Assembly (NCBI GenBank): GCA_002403905.1
Contig: DHIR01000295.1
Coordinates: forward strand, 1 to 15,712
Direction: 5' to 3'
DNA from: Mucilaginibacter sp. UBA4741
GTDB taxonomy: Bacteria; Bacteroidota; Bacteroidia; Sphingobacteriales; Sphingobacteriaceae
Length of the DNA stretch: 15,712 nucleotides
Of the stretch, positions 7,934 through 13,178 are shown one piece after another (the stretch's first letter is position 1; every line of letters begins with the position of its first letter). The notes beneath the pieces were generated by a model. That model made no database searches and was not told the origin of the DNA. It saw only the letters and a list, made by a program, of their open reading frames with translations. Position numbers and translations under genes: made by a program.

Positions 7934-7968
7934 CAGCCTTTTGCCTTTTAACTTTGTCCTTTAACCTT
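7934..7968 (-). repeat. Heptad repeat array B' (right arm), inverted relative to array B
   Basis: Five 7-nt units on the minus strand resemble AAGGYWA, such as AAGGTTA (7962-7968) and AAGGCAA (7941-7947). On the plus strand they read as pyrimidine-rich units of the type TTAACTT. The array ends 8 nt before the ATG at 7977 and contains a TAnnTTTG box. Confidence 0.78.
7949..7956 (+). promoter_or_regulatory. Candidate -7 promoter box inside array B'
   Basis: TAACTTTG fits TAnnTTTG exactly and lies 20 nt before the start codon at 7977. It is formed by two adjacent heptads of array B'. The nearest upstream TTTG (7918-7921) is 27 nt away, farther than the usual -33 spacing, so only the -7 part is supported. 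Confidence 0.4.
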
Positions 7969-7976
7969 GAGAAAAA

Positions 7977-8615
7977 ATGAAAATAGCAGTATTTGGAGCA
8001 AGTGGCCGTATCGGTAGCCGTATTGTACAGGAGGCCTTAAATCGGGGCCATGATGTTACCGCAATTGCCCGGCATCCGGAAGATTATACCGTAATACATG
8101 ATCACTTAAAAGTAGCCAAAGGCGATCTGTTTAACGCGCAGGATGTAGAAACCGGTGCATTTGATCAGGACGCTGTTGTGTGTGCATACAGTAACACCCG
8201 TGGAGCGCCGACATCAACTATTACCGAACTGGCTATTCCGTTAATGATGGGCTTAAAACAGGCTCATACCAAACGGTTATTGATAGTAGGCGGGGCGGGT
8301 AGCCTTGAAGTAGCGCCGGGTATGCAATTGGTTGATACACCAAATTTCCCCGTTGAGTATAAATCGACCTCATTGGCACACCGCGATGCATTGAAGCTAT
8401 ATCAGAATGAAAAAGAATTAGACTGGACTTATATAAGCCCGGCAGCGCTAATTGAACCAGGTGAGCGCACGGGCAAATTTCGTGTAGGCCACAATCAACT
8501 TTTAAAAGATGACAAAGGCAATAGCTTTATATCTATGGAAGATTTTGCTGTAGCGGTTGTTGATGAGATTGAAAATCCCATGCATATCCGCGAGCAGATG
8601 ACAGTAGCTTACTAG
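7977..8615 (+). CDS. NAD(P)-binding Rossmann-fold protein (atypical SDR / NmrA-like)
   Basis: A 212-residue single-domain protein. The N-terminus MKIAVFGASGRIGSRIV holds the dinucleotide-binding loop GASGRIG (7-13), and ALNRGHDVTAIARHPED supplies the basic residue after the second strand, consistent with NADP(H) preference. Later segments RLLIVGGAGSL and LDWTYISPAALIEPGERTG are typical of the small NAD(P)H-binding/NmrA-like group (YwnB and biliverdin-reductase-B relatives). There is no classical SDR YxxxK motif, as usual for this subgroup. The substrate is not predictable; members act as reductases, quinone oxidoreductases or redox sensors. It ends one base before the convergent PhzF-family gene. 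Confidence 0.88.
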   Translation: MKIAVFGASGRIGSRIVQEALNRGHDVTAIARHPEDYTVIHDHLKVAKGDLFNAQDVETGAFDQDAVVCAYSNTRGAPTSTITELAIPLMMGLKQAHTKRLLIVGGAGSLEVAPGMQLVDTPNFPVEYKSTSLAHRDALKLYQNEKELDWTYISPAALIEPGERTGKFRVGHNQLLKDDKGNSFISMEDFAVAVVDEIENPMHIREQMTVAY

Positions 8616-8616
8616 G

Positions 8617-9402
8617 CTAGATGTTGATTTCGCCTTTCAAATAGGTAACCGCTTTGCCTGTCATTAATACCCTGTCGCTTTGTAATTCGCACCATAACTC
8701 GCCTTTACGTGCCGATATCTGGTAGGCATGCAAATGATTTTTTTGGAATACCTTAGCCCAGTAGGGTATAAGGTTGCAATGTGCCGAGCCGGTAACCGGG
8801 TCTTCATTAATACCTGCGCCGGGCGCAAAAAATCTTGATACAAAATCAACATCTTTACCGGGTGCGGTAACTATTACGCCAACAGTGTCCATTTTTGATA
8901 GGGCAAAAAAGTCGGGAGTAAGATCACGTACCTCAATTTCAGAATCATACACTACAAAAAAATCTCTTGAGCGTAAAATTGCTGTAGGTTGTATGCCGCC
9001 TAGTGCTTCAACTAATCCGTTAGGTTCTTCAATAGATATAGGTGGCCTCGAAGGAAAATCCATAGTGTATTTATCGTCATCCCTTTTTACGATAAGTGCT
9101 CCGGCTTTCATGGTTTCAAAATGTATAGTATCGCCGGTATAACCTAACTCGGTAAAAAGTATATGTGCCGATGCAAGTGTTGCATGGCCGCAAAGATCAA
9201 TTTCGTATTCGGGAGTAAACCAGCGCAATAAATAGCCTTTGTCTGTTTTTACAAAGAAAGCGGTTTCAGCCAGGTTATTCTCAACTGCTATTTTTTGCAT
9301 TAGCTCATCAGGCAGCCATTCGGTAAGCGGGCAAATAGCAGCAGGGTTGCCGCCAAAAAGCTGATCGGTAAAAGCATCGGCTTGATAAATAGGAATTGTC
9401 AT
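8617..9402 (-). CDS. PhzF-family epimerase/isomerase
   Basis: A 261-residue protein with the two-domain diaminopimelate-epimerase-like fold of the PhzF family. The N-terminus has YQADAFTDQLFGGNPAAICPL, and NNLAETAFF places Glu46 at the catalytic acid position (Glu45 in PhzF of Pseudomonas). GHATLASAH (about residues 72-80) and DPVTGSAHC (201-209) are the paired glycine-rich motifs, one from each half, that line the active site. Real PhzF makes phenazines, but no other phenazine gene is present, so this is one of the many PhzF-like proteins of unknown substrate. It has its own candidate promoter upstream and sits behind the rpoD terminator, so it is probably a separate unit. It is tail to tail with the Rossmann gene with a 1-nt gap and no room for a terminator. 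Confidence 0.92.
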   Translation of the reverse strand: MTIPIYQADAFTDQLFGGNPAAICPLTEWLPDELMQKIAVENNLAETAFFVKTDKGYLLRWFTPEYEIDLCGHATLASAHILFTELGYTGDTIHFETMKAGALIVKRDDDKYTMDFPSRPPISIEEPNGLVEALGGIQPTAILRSRDFFVVYDSEIEVRDLTPDFFALSKMDTVGVIVTAPGKDVDFVSRFFAPGAGINEDPVTGSAHCNLIPYWAKVFQKNHLHAYQISARKGELWCELQSDRVLMTGKAVTYLKGEINI

Positions 9403-9417
9403 AGCGTAAGTTTTTTA

Positions 9418-9448
9418 CGAATATAAGGCCGGCCATATTCAAAACAAA
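9418..9448 (-). promoter_or_regulatory. Candidate promoter of the PhzF-family gene
   Basis: On the minus strand TTTG (9445-9448) is followed after 19 nt by TATATTCG (9418-9425). That is the Bacteroidota -33/-7 arrangement with one mismatch in TAnnTTTG. The start codon is 15 nt further on. The spacer contains the palindrome GGCCGGCC (9427-9434). Confidence 0.4.
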
Positions 9449-9477
9449 CTAAAATGCAGATTAAAATTGTATGTAAA

Positions 9478-9510
9478 CAAAAAACCCTCGCGATTTATCG
9501 GGAGGGTTTT
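9478..9510 (-). terminator. Intrinsic terminator of rpoD
   Basis: A 9-bp perfect stem (9481-9489 with 9502-9510) is extended by three inner pairs after a G-G mismatch and closed by a TTTA-type loop (9494-9497). Read on the minus strand it ends in a run of six T, so it is oriented for rpoD, whose stop is 8 nt upstream of the stem. Confidence 0.88.
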
Positions 9511-9517
9511 AAAAGGA

Positions 9518-10378
9518 TTAACCTAAATATGATTTCAGAATTTTACTTCTGCTGGTATGTCTTAGTCGTTGTAATGCTTTGTCTTTAATTTGCCTAACGC
9601 GTTCGCGGGTCAGGTTAAATTTCTCGCCGATTTCCTCTAATGATAGGGGATGGTTGGTGCCTAAGCCAAAGAACAATACAATAATTTCGCGCTCGCGCTC
9701 TGTTAAGGTAGAAAGTGAACGTTTGATCTCTTCTGATAATGACTCATTGATCAGTATAGAATCTGTATTGGGTTCAGAGTTTTCCAATACATCTAATAAT
9801 GTGTTTTCTTCGCCCTGTACAAACGGCGCATCCATAGATACATGGCGGCCTGAGTTACTTAATGTATCAGAAATTTTTTCGACTGTAGTTTCCAGCATAT
9901 CCGCCAATTCTTCGGGTGAAGGTTCGCGCTCATACTCTTGTTCCAGTTTTGAAAATGCTTTACTTATCTTGCTTAATGAGCCTACCTGGTTTAAAGGTAA
10001 ACGCACTATACGAGATTGCTCTGCAATAGCTTGTAATATTGATTGACGGATCCACCATACGGCGTATGATATGAATTTGAAACCTTTTGTTTCGTCAAAA
10101 CGTTTTGCGGCTTTAATTAAACCTAAGTTACCTTCGTTTATTAAATCGCCAAGTGTTAAACCTTGATTTTGGTATTGTTTAGCCACCGATACAACAAAAC
10201 GAAGGTTGGTTTTGGTTAAACGCTCTAAAGCGGCCTGGTCACCTTCCCTGATTTTTTGGGCTAATATTACTTCTTCTTCGGCTGTAATTAGGTCAACTTT
10301 ACCAATTTCGTGAAGATATTTATCAAGTGATTGCGACTCACGGTTGGTAATGGATTGTGTTATTTTGAGTTGTCTCAT
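9518..10378 (-). CDS. rpoD: Primary (housekeeping) RNA polymerase sigma factor, RpoD/SigA
   Basis: A 286-residue sigma-70 of the compact Bacteroidota type, lacking region 1.1. Region 1.2 begins at [16 protein letters not shown] (17-32). Region 2 contains [20 protein letters not shown] and [17 protein letters not shown], which cover core binding and -10 recognition/melting. Region 3 contains [19 protein letters not shown]. Region 4.2 is the helix-turn-helix [18 protein letters not shown], from about residue 246. In this phylum the factor reads -33 TTTG / -7 TAnnTTTG promoters, which occur upstream of several genes here. The gene has its own -7 box and terminator, so it appears monocistronic. 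The ATG at 10376-10378 gives the usual [13 protein letters not shown] start. Confidence 0.97.
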   Translation of the reverse strand: MRQLKITQSITNRESQSLDKYLHEIGKVDLITAEEEVILAQKIREGDQAALERLTKTNLRFVVSVAKQYQNQGLTLGDLINEGNLGLIKAAKRFDETKGFKFISYAVWWIRQSILQAIAEQSRIVRLPLNQVGSLSKISKAFSKLEQEYEREPSPEELADMLETTVEKISDTLSNSGRHVSMDAPFVQGEENTLLDVLENSEPNTDSILINESLSEEIKRSLSTLTEREREIIVLFFGLGTNHPLSLEEIGEKFNLTRERVRQIKDKALQRLRHTSRSKILKSYLG

Positions 10379-10420
10379 TTATTTTATAAATCCCTATTCT
10401 TAGTTTTAGAATTGAACGTG

Positions 10421-10428
10421 CAAAGCTA
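10421..10428 (-). promoter_or_regulatory. Candidate -7 promoter box of rpoD
   Basis: TAGCTTTG on the minus strand matches TAnnTTTG exactly, 42 nt before the start codon. No TTTG lies at the usual 17-23 nt upstream; one occurs about 26 nt away. The identical octamer is found upstream of lpdA. Confidence 0.55.
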
Positions 10429-10515
10429 TAAAAAAGTTTGCCTATATTTAAGTACAAAAAAAGATTACATATTATTCATAATCAGCAATTAATTGCATGG
10501 TTTTTGTGGTGTACT

Positions 10516-11355
10516 TTATACGTCACTTAGTTTAAAAGTTTGGTTTAAACGTACGCCTTTTTCTGTTAATTGCAAAGTGCAACATTCATTAATTGGGTCA
10601 TGCTCTAAAAATAGAATATAGTTTTTAGCAACGGCTTCGTTCAAAAATATTTTTTTCTCTGTTAAAGTTTGTAATGGAAACATATCATAAGCCATAATGT
10701 AGGGGAGTGGCAGGTGCCCTACAGACGGTAACAGATCAGCCATATATAATATTTGTTTTCCCTTATAATTTATTAACGGTAACATCATTGATTCTGTATG
10801 TCCGTATACAAAACGTATGCTTATCTCATCGGTGAATTTTACGTTGTCATGAGCATCAATAAACTTTAATTGCCCGCTTTCCTGTACTGGTAATATATTC
10901 TCTTTTAAAAAGGACGCTTTCTCCCTGTCATTTGGATTTACGGCCCAGTCCCAATGTTTTGTATTGCTCCAGTAAACCGCGTTTTTAAAAGCCGGCACCA
11001 GTTTTTCGCCATCGCGCATTATGGCACCGCCAACATGGTCAAAATGCAGGTGCGTTAAAAATACATCTGTTATATCATCCCTGTTAAAACCAAGCGCGGT
11101 CAATGAGCTATCCATGGTAGCATCGCCATGTAAATAATAATGACTAAAAAACTTTTCGTCCTGTTTGTTGCCTATGCCGGTGTCTATCAATATTAAGCGG
11201 TCGCCGTCCTCAATTAATAAGCAACGCATGGCCCAGGGGCAAAGATTGTTTGCATCAGCAGGATTGGTTTTGTTCCAGATAGCTTTTGGTACAACGCCAA
11301 ACATAGCGCCACCGTCAAGCTTAAAAAATCCGGTATCAATAGTGTGAAGTTTCAT
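10516..11355 (-). CDS. Metallo-beta-lactamase-fold hydrolase
   Basis: A 279-residue MBL-fold protein. The metal motif THLHFDHVGG gives His102, His104, Asp106 and His107 (HxHxDH). LILIDTGIGN (54-63) precedes it as expected. GHTESMMLPL supplies the third-site His, MADLLPSVGHL the bridging Asp, and LEHDP the C-terminal His. Overall it resembles the AHL-lactonase/YtnP-like group that opens lactones or hydrolyses esters, but the substrate cannot be read from sequence. No signal peptide is seen, so it is probably cytoplasmic. It lies between the lpdA terminator and rpoD. Two TACTTTTG boxes in repeat array C are directly upstream. The 137-nt gap to rpoD holds rpoD's promoter and the short palindrome GCAATTAATTGC (10485-10496), with no clear terminator. 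Confidence 0.92.
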   Translation of the reverse strand: MKLHTIDTGFFKLDGGAMFGVVPKAIWNKTNPADANNLCPWAMRCLLIEDGDRLILIDTGIGNKQDEKFFSHYYLHGDATMDSSLTALGFNRDDITDVFLTHLHFDHVGGAIMRDGEKLVPAFKNAVYWSNTKHWDWAVNPNDREKASFLKENILPVQESGQLKFIDAHDNVKFTDEISIRFVYGHTESMMLPLINYKGKQILYMADLLPSVGHLPLPYIMAYDMFPLQTLTEKKIFLNEAVAKNYILFLEHDPINECCTLQLTEKGVRLNQTFKLSDV

Positions 11356-11360
11356 TGGTT

Positions 11361-11395
11361 AAGTCAAAAGTAAAAATCCAAAAGTAAAAATAGGG
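11361..11395 (+). repeat. Heptad repeat array C, AAGTMAA-type units
   Basis: Five consecutive 7-nt units run from 11361 to 11395, including AAGTCAA (11361-11367) and AAGTAAA (11368-11374 and 11382-11388); the last unit is degenerate. The array begins 5 nt upstream of the minus-strand MBL-hydrolase start. Its inverted partner is at 11437-11471, with about 24 of 35 matching positions by hand count and a 41-nt spacer that contains the lpdA terminator. Confidence 0.72.
11365..11386 (-). promoter_or_regulatory. Two tandem -7 boxes upstream of the MBL hydrolase, within array C
   Basis: TACTTTTG occurs twice on the minus strand, at 11379-11386 and 11365-11372, two heptads (14 nt) apart. Both match TAnnTTTG. 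The nearer one is 9 nt before the ATG, which would give a very short leader. No convincing -33 element is seen, so the boxes may simply be a by-product of the repeat. Confidence 0.35.
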
Positions 11396-11408
11396 CAGGA
11401 GCCAAAAT

Positions 11409-11445
11409 AAAAAAGACCGACAACTTATAGCTATCGATCTTTTTT
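11409..11445 (-). terminator. Intrinsic terminator of lpdA
   Basis: A 12-bp stem (11409-11420 with 11434-11445) has one C-A mismatch and a 13-nt loop. On the minus strand it ends in six T, fitting termination of lpdA about 25 nt after its stop; A/T symmetry also allows function on the plus strand. The stem is enclosed between repeat arrays C and C'. Confidence 0.72.
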
Positions 11446-11471
11446 GAATTTTGACTTATAAATTTTGAATT
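11437..11471 (-). repeat. Heptad repeat array C', inverted partner of array C
   Basis: Five 7-nt units on the minus strand of the type AATTCAA/AAGTCAA, with AATTCAA at 11444-11450 and 11465-11471 and AAGTCAA at 11451-11457. The array covers the first two bases of the lpdA stop codon as seen on the plus strand (11470-11471) and overlaps the 3' arm of the terminator. Confidence 0.7.
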
Positions 11472-12855
11472 ACAAGTGAATACATTCGCCATACGCATCA
11501 GCAGCAGCTTCCATTAAAGCCTCGCTCATGGTAGGGTGTGGGTGTACAGATTTAATGATCTCATGCCCGGTAGCTTCCAGTTTACGAGCGGTAACCACTT
11601 CGGCAATCATCTCGGTAACATTAAAGCCTAACATGTGCGCTCCTAAAAACTCGCCATATTTGGCATCAAATATTACTTTTACAAAACCATCTTTAGCGCC
11701 TGCTGCACTTGCTTTACCTGACGCAGAGAAAGGGAACTTACCCACTTTAATTTCATAACCAGCCTCTTTAGCAGCTTTTTCGGTATAACCTACAGAAGCT
11801 ATCTCGGGGCTGCAATAAGTACAACCCGGTATATTATTATAATCTAAAGGTTCTGGTTTTAAGCCGGCAATTTTCTCAACACAAATAATGCCTTCGGCTG
11901 ATGCAACGTGTGCAAGCGCCTGGCCCTTAACAATATCGCCAATAGCGTAAACACCTTCAACGTTTGTGCGATAAAAATCGTCAACCAAAACTTTTCCCTT
12001 ATCAGTTTTTACACCATTTTCCTCAAGGCCTATACCTTCAATATTTGTTGATATACCTACAGCTGACAGTACTATCTCAGCTTCTAATACTTCAGTACCT
12101 GTAGCTGTTTTAACAGTTACTTTGCAACCTTCGCCGCTGGTATCAACCGATTCAACGTTTGATCCGGTCATGATGTTGATGCCTTGTTTTTTAAGGATAC
12201 GGCCCAGTTGTTTTGAAATTTCTTCGTCCTCTAACGGTACTATGTTATCCAAATACTCAACAACAGTAACCTTGGTGCCTATTGAGTTATAGAAATAAGC
12301 AAACTCAATACCAATAGCGCCCGATCCAACAACGATCATTGATGCCGGTTTTTTAGGCAATATCATTGCTTGGCGATAGCCGATAACCTTTTTAAAATCT
12401 TGCTTAATGTTAGGCAACTCGCGTGAGCGGCCACCTGTTGCTAAAATAATGTGCTTGGCAGTAAATTCTTTTGCACCATCATTGTTTTTTACTTCAACAA
12501 CGCCTTTGCTTTTTAATTTACCCATACCCATCAATACGTCAATTTTGTTTTTCTTCATTAAAAATTGTACGCCTTTGCTCATTCCGTCAGCAACACCACG
12601 GCTTCTTTTAATAACACCTTCAAAATCAACTTCGCCTGGGTTTACTTTTATACCATAATCAGCAGCATGGTTAATGTATTCAAATACTTGCGCGCTCTTT
12701 AATAACGCTTTAGTAGGGATACAGCCCCAGTTAAGGCAAATACCGCCCAGGTTTTCTTTTTCAACAATAGCAGTTTTTAACCCAAGTTGGGAGGCACGTA
12801 TAGCAGCTACATAGCCACCCGGGCCAGACCCTATAACAATTACATCGTAATTCAT
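11470..12855 (-). CDS. lpdA: Dihydrolipoyl dehydrogenase (E3)
   Basis: A full-length 461-residue flavoprotein disulfide reductase. The FAD motif is GSGPGG (9-14). The redox pair Cys40/Cys45 is in GGICLNWGCIPTKALL. A second Rossmann motif, VVGSGAIGIEFAYFYNS, binds NAD. The segment VEGVYAIGDI closes the FAD site. The C-terminal HPHPTMSEAL holds the catalytic His440/Glu445 pair. It reoxidises lipoamide on the E2 subunits of the pyruvate, 2-oxoglutarate and branched-chain 2-oxoacid dehydrogenase complexes and possibly the glycine cleavage system. No E1/E2 gene is adjacent, so one E3 may serve several complexes. It has a -7 box upstream and an intrinsic terminator, so it is apparently monocistronic. 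Confidence 0.97.
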   Translation of the reverse strand: MNYDVIVIGSGPGGYVAAIRASQLGLKTAIVEKENLGGICLNWGCIPTKALLKSAQVFEYINHAADYGIKVNPGEVDFEGVIKRSRGVADGMSKGVQFLMKKNKIDVLMGMGKLKSKGVVEVKNNDGAKEFTAKHIILATGGRSRELPNIKQDFKKVIGYRQAMILPKKPASMIVVGSGAIGIEFAYFYNSIGTKVTVVEYLDNIVPLEDEEISKQLGRILKKQGINIMTGSNVESVDTSGEGCKVTVKTATGTEVLEAEIVLSAVGISTNIEGIGLEENGVKTDKGKVLVDDFYRTNVEGVYAIGDIVKGQALAHVASAEGIICVEKIAGLKPEPLDYNNIPGCTYCSPEIASVGYTEKAAKEAGYEIKVGKFPFSASGKASAAGAKDGFVKVIFDAKYGEFLGAHMLGFNVTEMIAEVVTARKLEATGHEIIKSVHPHPTMSEALMEAAADAYGECIHL

Positions 12856-12889
12856 ATCCGTATGATCTGTTCTTTATTTTTTTGAAAGC

Positions 12890-12897
12890 CAAAGCTA
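12890..12897 (-). promoter_or_regulatory. Candidate -7 promoter box of lpdA
   Basis: TAGCTTTG on the minus strand fits TAnnTTTG exactly, 34 nt upstream of the lpdA ATG, and is identical to the box before rpoD. A matching -33 TTTG is not evident at the normal spacing. Confidence 0.55.
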
Positions 12898-13084
12898 AGT
12901 AAAAGGGCTGAAAGGAGAAAATAAGGTTTTTCATTATAACATCATCTTTATACCAAAACGACTACTAAAACTATGGATTTTGTCAAAAGCTGAATTAGCT
13001 CAAATAGTATGAACTTTTCATTAGAAGGACCATATTATTTAACATTTACGTATTGTTAGTAAAAAATGTTGATAAATATCTAAT

Positions 13085-13115
13085 AAAAGTTAACATTAAT
13101 TTAATATTAACTTTT
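13085..13115. promoter_or_regulatory. 31-nt near-perfect palindrome, operator candidate
   Basis: The arms 13085-13099 and 13101-13115 are reverse complements at 14 of 15 positions around a single central T (13100); the only mismatch pairs C13094 with A13106. Each arm contains AAAAGTTAA at its outer end. The palindrome ends 11 nt before the receptor's -7 box, so it covers the place where the -33 element should lie. A dimeric regulator site is the natural reading. There is no T-run and no upstream plus-strand gene that would need a terminator. Confidence 0.55.
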
Positions 13116-13126
13116 CAGCTTAACCC

Positions 13127-13134
13127 TATATTTG
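13127..13134 (+). promoter_or_regulatory. Candidate -7 promoter box of the TonB-dependent receptor
   Basis: TATATTTG matches TAnnTTTG exactly, 44 nt before the ATG at 13179. No TTTG is found at the -33 distance, where the palindrome sits instead, so expression may depend on a regulator. Confidence 0.55.
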
Positions 13135-13178
13135 GGTAATTAATTGATTTCGCTATTCATCATTTTAAAAGAACACGT

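Larger units (their letters stand above)
12898..13178. other. Divergent intergenic region between lpdA and the TonB-dependent receptor
   Basis: Together with the lpdA leader this gap is 323 nt without a gene. The lpdA -7 box lies just outside it at 12890-12897, and the receptor's palindrome and -7 box are at 13085-13134. Between about 12900 and 13080 the DNA is AT-rich and I see no further gene, RNA or repeat in it. Confidence 0.6.

Noticed and set aside
8617..9402. Part of a phenazine biosynthesis cluster
   Set aside because: Only a PhzF-family homologue is present; the neighbours are housekeeping genes, and PhzF-like proteins are widespread outside phenazine producers.
9579..10046. 155-codon plus-strand open frame inside rpoD
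   Set aside because: It is antisense to the conserved sigma regions and Ser/Arg-rich without domain features; codon structure belongs to rpoD.
10485..10496. 12-nt palindrome GCAATTAATTGC between rpoD and the MBL hydrolase
   Set aside because: It is perfect but short and AT-rich, with no T-run, too weak to call an operator or terminator.
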